Below are positions 1-6,883 of a stretch of 17,203 bases of DNA, one piece after another. The position numbers and the translations under genes were made by a program. Below the pieces are notes generated by a model. It was not told the origin of the DNA. It ran no database searches and saw nothing but the letters and a program-made list of their open reading frames with translations. Source of the stretch: Erythrobacteraceae bacterium CCH12-C2 (GTDB lineage Bacteria > Pseudomonadota > Alphaproteobacteria > Sphingomonadales > Sphingomonadaceae). The stretch's first letter is position 1, and every line of letters starts with the position of its first letter. The stretch lies in assembly GCA_001556995.1 (NCBI GenBank), contig LSKF01000022.1:1-17203 (forward strand), given 5' to 3'.

Positions 1-96
1 GTGCGTCGCCATTGCTTCGGGCGTGAGATCGGCTCCCCCGCCGTTTCCGTTTCCGCCCAGCCAGCCGATCTCACGCCCGAAGCAATGGCGACGCAC
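1..96. repeat. Perfect 34-bp inverted repeat at the window edge
   Basis: Bases 1-34 are the exact reverse complement of bases 63-96, with a 28-base spacer (35-62) between them. The left arm starts at the first base, so it may extend outside the window. The right arm lies inside a reading frame that looks genuine. A mismatch-free hairpin of this length inside a coding region is unusual. Its position at the extreme edge is what a fold-back or chimeric contig end would produce. A natural hairpin or terminal inverted repeat is possible, but no transposase or target duplication is visible. Confidence 0.9.
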
Positions 97-504
97 CTCG
101 CCGAAGTCGGCAGCTGGGACTTTGCGGCGCGCAAGAAGGGCCCTGACGGCAAGCCTGAATGCACCGAAACGTGGCATTTCGACCCGGACGGCACCGGCTG
201 GGTGCAAAGCGGCGCACAGCGCGTCACCATCTCATGGCGGACCGAACAGGACGAGAGCGATGATCGCTGGCTCCGGCTGACCCCTCTGGCGTCCACCTCC
301 GGCCCCGACTGCATGGGCAGGCCGATCGATCCGGCGTCCTATCCCGAGAAAGAATACGGCTTCGTCGTGATGTTCAAGAACATGGGCGACGCGCTGACCT
401 GCCGTCCTGCGCCCTATATCATGGTCAATGGCGTGCTGACCGAAGACCGCATCCTGCGCGACGAGGACTGCTGGGGTTCGCTCAACCCGGTCAAGCGCAA
501 GTAA
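1..504 (+). CDS. Probably exported hypothetical protein, 5' end missing or corrupted
   Basis: I do not recognise this protein. The frame is open from base 1 to a TAA at 502-504. Roughly the first 12 codons fall in the left arm of the inverted repeat and encode an implausible start (MRRHCFGREIGS). After that comes SPAVSVSAQPADLTPEAM, which resembles the end of a signal peptide followed by a mature N-terminus. The rest is a hydrophilic domain of about 145 residues with four cysteines (CTETW, PDCMG, LTCRP, EDCWG), fitting a periplasmic protein with disulfides. The natural start is probably upstream of the window, and the GTG at base 1 should not be trusted. The exonuclease gene follows on the same strand after 39 bases. 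Confidence 0.6.
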   Translation: MRRHCFGREIGSPAVSVSAQPADLTPEAMATHLAEVGSWDFAARKKGPDGKPECTETWHFDPDGTGWVQSGAQRVTISWRTEQDESDDRWLRLTPLASTSGPDCMGRPIDPASYPEKEYGFVVMFKNMGDALTCRPAPYIMVNGVLTEDRILRDEDCWGSLNPVKRK

Positions 505-543
505 CGCTGGAACACTGACGCGGCCTTGCGGGTTGCCTTATCG

Positions 544-1554
544 ATGACCGCCGCCCCCTTTTCCTGGATCCGGCCCGAGCCGTGGGGCATCCACGTCGTC
601 CCCGCCGATGCCTGGGTTGACCCTTCGCGCCCAGTGCCACGCGCGCTGGTGACGCATGGCCATGCCGACCACGCACGCGGCGGGCATGGGACAACCCTCG
701 CCACCCCGGCGACGCTGGCGATCATGGAACTGCGCTATCAGACCCGCGAGGGTGCCTCGCAGGTCGTATATGGCGAGACGGTCGCCATCGGGGGCGGGGT
801 GACAGCGACCTTCCTTCCCGCGGGCCACGTGCTCGGAAGCGCGCAAATCCTGCTCGAACACGCAGGCGAGCGGGTGATCATCACCGGCGATTACAAGCGC
901 GCGCCCGATCCGACCTGCGAAGCCTTCGCCGTCACATCCTGCGACATCTTCATCACCGAGGCGACCTTTGGCCTACCTGTCTTCACCCATCCCCCTATCG
1001 CCGAGGAAATCGGCAAGCTGCTCACCGCCCGCGCCGAAAATCCCGAAAGCTGCGTCCTCGTCGGCGCCTATGCGCTGGGCAAGGCGCAGCGGGTGATCGC
1101 GGAATTGCGGGCGTCAGGCCATCATGACACCATCTGGCTCCACGGAGCGATGGAGGCGATGTGCCGGCTTTACGAGGCGCATGGCGTGGCGCTCGGCGAT
1201 CTCAGGCTGGTGAGCGACGCGCCATCCAAAGACGCGATGCGCGGGGCCATCGTCATCGCCCCGCCTGCCGCGCTCAATGATCGCTGGAGCCGCCGCTTGC
1301 CCGACCCCATCACCGCCATGGCGAGCGGCTGGATGCGGGTGCGCGCCCGTGCCCGCCAGCGCGGGGTGGAATTGCCGCTGGTGATCTCGGATCACGCCGA
1401 CTGGAATGAACTCACGGCCACAATCGGCGAAGTGAACCCGCACGAGACCTGGATCACCCACGGCCGCGAGGAAGCGCTGCTGCGTTGGTGCGAGCTGAAC
1501 CAGCGCCGCGCCCGCGCGCTGGCACTGGTCGGCTACGAGGACGAGGATGATTGA
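544..1554 (+). CDS. DNA ligase-associated exonuclease, metallo-beta-lactamase fold
   Basis: A 336-residue putative nuclease of the MBL/beta-CASP superfamily, of the type found beside bacterial ATP-dependent ligases (TIGR04122-like). The metal-binding motif HGHADH is at residues 38-43. Further landmarks are AGHVLGSAQ (93-101), TGDYKR (114-119), TEATFG (138-143) and a late SDHADWNEL. The length fits the family. Family members are thought to process DNA ends before sealing by the partner ligase. I chose the ATG at 544, giving MTAAPFSWI; a TTG at 526 would add six residues. Neither start has a strong ribosome binding site. The partner ligase begins at 2002, but an opposite-strand gene lies between, so the usual tight coupling of the pair is absent. 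Confidence 0.88.
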   Translation: MTAAPFSWIRPEPWGIHVVPADAWVDPSRPVPRALVTHGHADHARGGHGTTLATPATLAIMELRYQTREGASQVVYGETVAIGGGVTATFLPAGHVLGSAQILLEHAGERVIITGDYKRAPDPTCEAFAVTSCDIFITEATFGLPVFTHPPIAEEIGKLLTARAENPESCVLVGAYALGKAQRVIAELRASGHHDTIWLHGAMEAMCRLYEAHGVALGDLRLVSDAPSKDAMRGAIVIAPPAALNDRWSRRLPDPITAMASGWMRVRARARQRGVELPLVISDHADWNELTATIGEVNPHETWITHGREEALLRWCELNQRRARALALVGYEDEDD

Positions 1555-1576
1555 CATCCCCGTCCCCGCTCAAGCC

Positions 1577-1903
1577 TTACTTGATCGCGGCGAGATCGGT
1601 GGCGATCTTGGTCAGCATGTCTTCGGTGATCAGGCCCTGCGAGAACGGGGCAAGCGCCTTCAAGCTGAGCGATTTGAACTGGTCATAGGCCGGGTGCGCG
1701 GTCAAATCGTTGCCGCCAAAGTGCTTGGCCACCACGGCCTTGGCGCGCTCGTCGGCCATCAGCGTTTCGATCGGGGTGTCGATGGTGAAGGCCGCAGCGG
1801 GGGCCGGTGCCGCCGGGGGCGTCTGACCCTGGGCAAACGCGGCGGCGGGCGCGGTAACGGCGGCCAGAGCAAGGCCGAGGGCGGCAAACGAGGCAAGCTT
1901 CAT
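1577..1903 (-). CDS. Small exported hypothetical protein
   Basis: A 108-residue protein with a clear Sec signal peptide: MK, a hydrophobic stretch (LASFAALGLALAAVTAPAAA) and a likely cleavage near AFAQ. An Ala/Pro linker follows, then a helical domain of about 60 residues containing IETLMADERAKAVVAKHF and ending TDLAAIK. Short helical segments of this general pattern occur in other alphaproteobacterial exported proteins, but I cannot assign a function. The ATG at 1901-1903 is preceded by AAGGAA at good spacing, better than an upstream ATG at 1933. The gene converges on the exonuclease (22-base gap) and diverges from the ligase (98 bases between starts). It therefore interrupts two functionally linked genes. 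Confidence 0.72.
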   Translation of the reverse strand: MKLASFAALGLALAAVTAPAAAFAQGQTPPAAPAPAAAFTIDTPIETLMADERAKAVVAKHFGGNDLTAHPAYDQFKSLSLKALAPFSQGLITEDMLTKIATDLAAIK

Positions 1904-2001
1904 AGAGGCAATTCCTTGGTGACAACGCGGCAAAAGAGGGCGTCGGAATCGTCATTTAGCGGATTTGCATGTCGGCGCAATGAACCAGCGGTATTGTACT
2001 G

Positions 2002-3600
2002 ATGGAGGAATTTGCCGCCCTGCTCGACGCGCTGGTCTATACCACCAGCCGCAACCGCAAACTGGCGCTCATTGCGGCTTACCTGCGCGCTGCACCCGAT
2101 CCCGACCGGGGCTGGGCGCTGGCCGGGCTGACCGAGGGGCTGGATTTCCCCGCTGTCAAATCCTCCACTGTGCGCAATCTGATGATGGAGCGGATCGATC
2201 CGGTACTGTGGGCGCTGTCCCGCGATTTCGTGGGCGATACCGCCGAAACCGCGAGCCTGCTGTGGCCCGCACCAGAGAGCGCCGCGCCGCAACCGCCGCT
2301 CACGCTGGCAGAAGTGGTCGAGCGCCTGTCTGCCCTTACCCGCGCTACCGCCCCGCGCGAACTACCGCTGTTGTTCGACCGGATGGATGCCAAGAGCCGC
2401 TACGCCCTGATCAAACTTGCCACTGGCGGGATGCGGGTGGGCGTTTCGGCGCGGCTCGCCAAAACCGCCTTTGCGCAGGCCTTCGATGTGTCGGTTGAAG
2501 CGGTCGAGGAATATTGGCACGCGCTCACCCCGCCTTACACCGAACTGTTCCAATGGGCAGCGGACGGCGCGCCCCCGCCCGATCTCGCAGGCATGCCGCG
2601 CTTCCGCCCTTTCATGCTCGCCCATCCGCTGGAGGATGGCGAAGTGGACCTTGCCGAATACGCCGCCGAGTGGAAGTGGGACGGGATCCGGGTGCAGCTG
2701 GTCCGGGCCGGGGGGCAAACGCGGGTCTACTCGCGCTCTGGCGACGATATCTCCGCGACCTTCCCCGAACTGCTCGATGTGCTGCCAATCGACGCGGTGC
2801 TCGATGGCGAATTGCTGGTGCGCGGATCAGCGCAGGGCGGCGAGGCAGGCGGTGCGGCGAGTTTCAACGCGCTGCAGCAGCGGCTCGGGCGCAAGACGGT
2901 GTCGGGCAAGATGCTCAAGGAATTCCCCGCCTTCGTGCGCCTCTATGATGTCTTGCTGCTTGAAGGCACCGATTGGCGCGAACACCCGTGGAAGTCGCGC
3001 CGCGCAACTTTGGAAGGCCTGATGCCGCGCCTGCCCGCCAGCCACTTCGATCTTTCGGCGCTGGTCGAGGCAGAGGACTTCGCGCATCTGGCCGCGATCC
3101 GCGACACGGCCCGCGATGAGGCGATCGAGGGGCTGATGCTCAAGCACCGCGAGAGCCCCTATGTCGCGGGCCGCCGCGCCGCGCTGTGGTACAAGTGGAA
3201 GCGCGATCCGCTGCTGATCGACTGCGTGGTGATGTACGCCCAGCGCGGGAGCGGCAAGCGGTCGAGCTTCTATTCGGACTACACCTTCGGTTGCTGGGAC
3301 GGCGATCCCGATGCCGGGGCTGAGTTGCTGCCCGTAGGCAAGGCCTATACCGGCTTTACCGACGCCGAATTGAAACAGCTCGACAAATTCGTGCGGCAAA
3401 ACACGCTCAACAAATTCGGCCCCGTGCGCGAGGTGACGCGGCAATTGGTGTTCGAAGTGGCCTTCGACTCTGTCCACACCTCCAAGCGCCACAAGAGCGG
3501 CCTCGCCATGCGCTTCCCCCGCATCCACCGCATCCGCTGGGACAAGCCCGCGCATGAAGCGGACCGGCTGGAAAGCCTGCGGGCGTTGATAAAGGACTAG
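2002..3600 (+). CDS. ATP-dependent DNA ligase, PP_1105 family
   Basis: A 532-residue ATP-dependent ligase that seals nicks through a lysine-AMP intermediate. This is a second, accessory ligase in bacteria, which also carry NAD-dependent LigA. The N-terminal helical domain covers about residues 1-200. The adenylation domain has the nucleophile K225 in EWKWDGIR, DGE at 268-270, LYDVLLLEG at 314-322, EGLMLK at 376-381 and YKWKRDP at 397-403. The OB-fold domain follows to the end. The start MEEFAALLDALVYT matches the family's usual N-terminus, but there is no good ribosome binding site upstream. The exonuclease partner is upstream, across an inverted small gene. The DEXH helicase and metallophosphoesterase that complete this module in other genomes do not follow; a DUF1993 gene does. 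Confidence 0.93.
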   Translation: MEEFAALLDALVYTTSRNRKLALIAAYLRAAPDPDRGWALAGLTEGLDFPAVKSSTVRNLMMERIDPVLWALSRDFVGDTAETASLLWPAPESAAPQPPLTLAEVVERLSALTRATAPRELPLLFDRMDAKSRYALIKLATGGMRVGVSARLAKTAFAQAFDVSVEAVEEYWHALTPPYTELFQWAADGAPPPDLAGMPRFRPFMLAHPLEDGEVDLAEYAAEWKWDGIRVQLVRAGGQTRVYSRSGDDISATFPELLDVLPIDAVLDGELLVRGSAQGGEAGGAASFNALQQRLGRKTVSGKMLKEFPAFVRLYDVLLLEGTDWREHPWKSRRATLEGLMPRLPASHFDLSALVEAEDFAHLAAIRDTARDEAIEGLMLKHRESPYVAGRRAALWYKWKRDPLLIDCVVMYAQRGSGKRSSFYSDYTFGCWDGDPDAGAELLPVGKAYTGFTDAELKQLDKFVRQNTLNKFGPVREVTRQLVFEVAFDSVHTSKRHKSGLAMRFPRIHRIRWDKPAHEADRLESLRALIKD

Positions 3601-3640
3601 GCGTAGCCTACGTCCCCCGCACACACACGGGAGAGAAGCC

Positions 3641-4156
3641 ATGTCCTATGCCACCGCACTGCTTGCCACCCACGCCAACATGCTCGGCACGCTCGATCAC
3701 CTCGTCACCAAAGCGGAAAGCCACGAGAAGGGTGAGGCACTGCTGCAAGCGCGGTTGGTCGAGGACATGTTCCCGCTCCACACCCAGATCCGTTTCACCG
3801 TCACGCAGGTGATCGTTGCTCTCGACCGGCTTGGAAACCTCGGTATCGAGAGCCTCGACGAAACCGACATCACCTCCTTCGCTGATGCACACGCCCGCAT
3901 CGCCGCCGCGCGCGAGATGGTCGCGAAGACCGATCCCGCGACGTGGCCCGCGGCCGGCGACACGGTCGAATTCACCCTCCCCAACGGCATGGCCTTCGTG
4001 ATGCAGGCGCACGAATACTGCCGCGACTGGGCCACGCCGCAATTCTATTTCCACCTCATGGCGACCTATGCGATCCTGCGTGCCGAAGGCGTATCAGTCG
4101 GCAAGATCGATTACGTGCCCTACATGATGAAGTACATGAAGCAGCCCGCAGGCTAA
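3641..4156 (+). CDS. DUF1993 family protein
   Basis: A 171-residue soluble, mostly helical protein resembling the DUF1993 family. Typical features are an N-terminal pattern with ARLVEDMFPLHTQIRF (about residues 37-52), a central helix with FADAHARI, the segment LPNGMAFVMQAHEYC, and the C-terminal WATPQFYFHLMATYAILR followed by GVSVGKIDY. The family has a DinB-like four-helix shape and no established biochemical role. The start is supported by GGAGAG ten bases upstream of the ATG. The gene follows the ligase by 40 bases and may be co-transcribed. Its TAA stop (4154-4156) overlaps the TAG stop (4155-4153) of the opposing carbonic anhydrase gene. Confidence 0.82.
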   Translation: MSYATALLATHANMLGTLDHLVTKAESHEKGEALLQARLVEDMFPLHTQIRFTVTQVIVALDRLGNLGIESLDETDITSFADAHARIAAAREMVAKTDPATWPAAGDTVEFTLPNGMAFVMQAHEYCRDWATPQFYFHLMATYAILRAEGVSVGKIDYVPYMMKYMKQPAG

Positions 4157-4719
4157 CCCAAGGCGGCTTTCACCGCCGCCGCATGGGCCTTGGCGTTCTC
4201 GGCGTAGTGCATCACGCCCACCCGCATCCCGGCGATCGCGGCGTCGTTCAATTCCTTCATCCGCACCGCCGGGCGCCCTGCCCACAGCTCACGCTCCCCC
4301 ATGACCTTGCGCTCGGTCAGCATCGCACCGGCGGCCAGCATGGCGTCAGACCCGATTACCGCCTTGTTCATCACGATCGCGCCAAGCCCCACGAACCCGC
4401 GATCATGGATCGTGCAGCCGTGGACCATCGCCATATGCCCGATCAGCACATCATCGCCGATCACCAGCGGACAGCCATCGGGATCGCCCGGGCGCGGCGG
4501 ATCGCAGTGGAGCACGCTCCCGTCCTGCACATTGGTCCGCTCGCCAATGCGGATCGAGAAGACGTCAGCGCGCAGCACGCAATTGTACCAGATCGAGGAG
4601 CCCGCGCCGATCTCGACATCGCCGATGATCGTGCAGCCGGGCGCGATGAAGGCGGTGTCGTGGATGCGCGGCGTCTTGCCGTGGATCGGGATGATGTTGA
4701 CGCCGGGGCGTGTGGTCAT
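4153..4719 (-). CDS. Gamma-carbonic anhydrase family protein (left-handed beta-helix)
   Basis: A 188-residue protein of the gamma-class carbonic anhydrase/PaaY/YrdA group, a trimeric left-handed beta-helix built from hexapeptide repeats. Three putative zinc histidines are visible: H71 (VLHCD), H95 and H100 (IGHMAMVHGC). The conserved R50, D52, Q65 and D66 are also present, in VLRADV and NVQDGS. Many members of this branch have weak or no carbonic anhydrase activity, and some act as thioesterases in acyl-CoA metabolism, so the exact reaction is open. The start at 4719 is fixed by a GGGAG site and by the ATGA overlap with the upstream acetyltransferase stop; an upstream in-frame ATG at 4734 is less likely. 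It is the last gene of the minus-strand run. Confidence 0.87.
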   Translation of the reverse strand: MTTRPGVNIIPIHGKTPRIHDTAFIAPGCTIIGDVEIGAGSSIWYNCVLRADVFSIRIGERTNVQDGSVLHCDPPRPGDPDGCPLVIGDDVLIGHMAMVHGCTIHDRGFVGLGAIVMNKAVIGSDAMLAAGAMLTERKVMGERELWAGRPAVRMKELNDAAIAGMRVGVMHYAENAKAHAAAVKAALG

Positions 4720-5273
4720 GGCAAGGACTCCCATTCTGCGCGGGTGATCGCATATTGGATGGTCGGGTTTTCCTCGGGCGGGTCTGCCGGGTTGTGGAAG
4801 GCGAGGTCGTTACGGCGTCGCATACCGAGCTTCTCCATCAGCCGCCAGCTTCCCTCGTTCGCGTGACAAGTCATGGCGACGATGTGCGGTGCGCGATGCA
4901 CGGCAAAGCCCCAGTCCACCACTGCGCGCATTGCCTCGAAGGCATAGCCTCGGCGCCAGCGGTCTTCGCGCACCAGCCAGCCGATCTCGTGGTCGCCCGG
5001 ATTGGGGGCAAGCGGATGTATGATCCGGCGTAGCCCGCAATGGCCGACCATCGCGCCGGTGGCGCGCTCCTCCATGATCATGAAGCCGAAGCCCTCGGCT
5101 GCGAACCCGTCGCGCGCGGCCTGATGCTTGGCGGCAATGACGTCGCGCGGCTGCACCCCGCCCAACCAGCGCATCACCGCCGGTGTGTTGAGCAGCGCCA
5201 TGTGCGGGTCGAGGTCGTCCTCGCCAATCTGGCGCAACACCAGCCGCTCGGTCGTCAGCACAGCTGGCGTCAT
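4716..5273 (-). CDS. GNAT family N-acetyltransferase (second of tandem pair)
   Basis: A 185-residue GNAT acetyltransferase of the RimJ/RimL-like type (Acetyltransf_3), using acetyl-CoA to acetylate an unknown amine. It starts with LTTERLVLRQ, the usual beta-1 strand. The acetyl-CoA-binding A motif is EIGWLVREDRWRRGYAFEA, and the late motif is ANEGSWRLMEKLGM. It shares the 12-residue string NTPAVMRWLGGV and the overall layout with the preceding gene, so the two are tandem paralogues. Its ATG overlaps the stop of the upstream GNAT gene (ATGA, 5273-5270), and its stop overlaps the carbonic anhydrase start (ATGA, 4719-4716), indicating translational coupling. The substrate cannot be told from sequence. 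Confidence 0.88.
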   Translation of the reverse strand: MTPAVLTTERLVLRQIGEDDLDPHMALLNTPAVMRWLGGVQPRDVIAAKHQAARDGFAAEGFGFMIMEERATGAMVGHCGLRRIIHPLAPNPGDHEIGWLVREDRWRRGYAFEAMRAVVDWGFAVHRAPHIVAMTCHANEGSWRLMEKLGMRRRNDLAFHNPADPPEENPTIQYAITRAEWESLP

Positions 5274-5839
5274 GCGGGCGTGACGCCGCCGATCCCCTGC
5301 CAGGCATCGCGGGTGATGGCGTGGACGATGATCAGCGGATCATCCGGATCGAAATCCGGGCTGTCGAAATCGAGATCGGGGCGCGGGACCATGCCGAGCC
5401 GCAGCATCAGGCCCCAACTCGCCGTGTTGCCGCGCACCGTCAGCGCGATCACTTCGTCAGCGCCGAAGCGGTCAAACGCCAGATCGAGCGACGCGGCGGC
5501 GGCTTCCTTGGCGTAGCCGTGACCCCAGGCATCCTCGCGCAGCCGCCAGCCGACCTCCATCATCCCCTGCGGCCCGCCCGGCTGATTGGAGCGCTTCAAT
5601 CCACAGAAGCCGAGCAGCGCGCCATCCTCACGCCGTACCACCACCCAGAAGGTGTGCCCATGGTCGCGCTGGTAGTCCTCCAACCGCGCCCGCGCCGCTG
5701 CGCGCCCCTCGTCCGTAGCGACCCCGCCGAGCCAGCGCATCACGGCAGGCGTGTTGGTGGCGCGCCAGAACTCTGGCCAATCCGCCTCGCGCCAGTCGCG
5801 CAAGGTGAGGCGTTCGGTTTCAAACCGGAATTCCGCCAC
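5270..5839 (-). CDS. GNAT family N-acetyltransferase (first of tandem pair)
   Basis: A 189-residue GNAT acetyltransferase closely similar to its downstream neighbour. It has FETERLTLRDW at the N-terminus, NTPAVMRWLGGV, the acetyl-CoA motif EVGWRLREDAWGHGYAKEA, and NTASWGLMLRLGM. I chose the GTG at 5839, which gives MAEFRFETERL and lies four bases after the hemB stop. An ATG at 5869 is also in frame, but it would add ten residues and overlap the hemB 3' end by about 26 bases. Neither start has a strong ribosome binding site, so translation probably depends on coupling to hemB. Substrate unknown. Confidence 0.86.
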   Translation of the reverse strand: MAEFRFETERLTLRDWREADWPEFWRATNTPAVMRWLGGVATDEGRAAARARLEDYQRDHGHTFWVVVRREDGALLGFCGLKRSNQPGGPQGMMEVGWRLREDAWGHGYAKEAAAASLDLAFDRFGADEVIALTVRGNTASWGLMLRLGMVPRPDLDFDSPDFDPDDPLIIVHAITRDAWQGIGGVTPA

Positions 5840-5843
5840 GGCG

Positions 5844-6839
5844 TCAGCTATTGAGCAGGCGCGCCACATGGGCCGCGTGGTATGTCAGAATGCCGCTGCA
5901 CCCCGCGCGCTTGAAGGCGATCAGCTTTTCCAGCACCAGCGCATCGCGGTCGCCAATCCCCGCTGCCTGCGCGGCTTCGATCATCGCGTATTCGCCGCTG
6001 ACCTGATAGGCAAACACCGGCACCTCGAAACGCTGCTTCACGCGGTAGATGATGTCGAGATACGCAAGGCCGGGCTTCACCATCACGCTGTCCGCCCCCT
6101 CGGCGATGTCGAGCGCCACTTCGCGCAGCGCTTCCTCGCCATTGGCGGGGTCCATCTGATAGGCCTTCTTGTCGCCCTTCAAGAGCCCGCCGCTCCCCAC
6201 CGCATCGCGGAACGGGCCGTAGAAGGCGCTAGCGTACTTGGCGGCGTAAGACATGATCTGCACGTTCGGGTGCCCGTTCATCTCCAGCGCGCGGCGGATC
6301 GCGTGGATGCGGCCGTCCATCATGTCGGATGGCGCAATGATGTCCGCGCCCGCATTGGCCTGATTGACGGCCTGATCGACCAGCACCGCCACGGTCTCGT
6401 CATTCACGACATAGCCCGCTTCATTCACCAACCCATCCTGCCCGTGGCTGGTGTAGGGATCGAGCGCGACATCGGTGAGCACGCCGATGCTCTCCCCGCA
6501 AGCGTCCTTGATCGCGCGGATCGCCTGGCACATCAGGTTGTCGGGGTTGTGCGCCTCGGCCCCGTCATCAGTCCGCAGTTCGCGCGGGGTGTTGGGGAAC
6601 AGCGCGATGACCGGAATGCCCAGATCCACCGCCTCTTTCGCCCGCGCGACGATGCCATCGACCGACCAGCGCGAGACCCCCGGCAAGGTCGCAATCGGCT
6701 CCTCCAAGCCGTTGCCCGAGGTCACGAACAGCGGCCAGATGAGGTCGGCGGGGGTCAGCACCGTCTCGCGGTGGAGCGCGCGGCTCCATGCGGTGGCACG
6801 AGTGCGGCGCAGGCGGGTGTTGGGATAATGTCCGGTCAT
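5844..6839 (-). CDS. hemB: Delta-aminolevulinic acid dehydratase (porphobilinogen synthase)
   Basis: A 331-residue cytoplasmic enzyme that condenses two 5-aminolevulinate molecules to porphobilinogen, the second step of tetrapyrrole synthesis from ALA. The two active-site lysines are K201 (SYAAKYASAFYGPF) and K255 (DSVMVKPG). The metal-site segment is DVALDPYTSHGQDG (123-136). It carries aspartates where zinc-dependent enzymes have cysteines, so this is the Mg-type enzyme known from Pseudomonas and alphaproteobacteria. The start MTGHYPNTRLRR at 6839 gives the usual family length. Longer in-frame extensions run into the peptidase gene and are not needed. It lies 44 bases downstream of the M23 peptidase gene and 4 bases before the first acetyltransferase. 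Confidence 0.96.
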   Translation of the reverse strand: MTGHYPNTRLRRTRATAWSRALHRETVLTPADLIWPLFVTSGNGLEEPIATLPGVSRWSVDGIVARAKEAVDLGIPVIALFPNTPRELRTDDGAEAHNPDNLMCQAIRAIKDACGESIGVLTDVALDPYTSHGQDGLVNEAGYVVNDETVAVLVDQAVNQANAGADIIAPSDMMDGRIHAIRRALEMNGHPNVQIMSYAAKYASAFYGPFRDAVGSGGLLKGDKKAYQMDPANGEEALREVALDIAEGADSVMVKPGLAYLDIIYRVKQRFEVPVFAYQVSGEYAMIEAAQAAGIGDRDALVLEKLIAFKRAGCSGILTYHAAHVARLLNS

Positions 6840-6883
6840 GGCGCGAGACTTACGCGCAATTCCCGCCGGACGACAAGCGCTCG

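Noticed and set aside
1547..2002. Plus-strand open frame of about 150 codons across the exonuclease-ligase gap
   Set aside because: It is antisense to the small exported protein, which has a signal peptide and ribosome binding site. Its own translation is Gly/Arg-rich low complexity without a family.
3602..3612. Short inverted repeat CGTAG-C-CTACG after the ligase stop
   Set aside because: The one-base loop and five-base stem are not a workable terminator, and no T-run follows.
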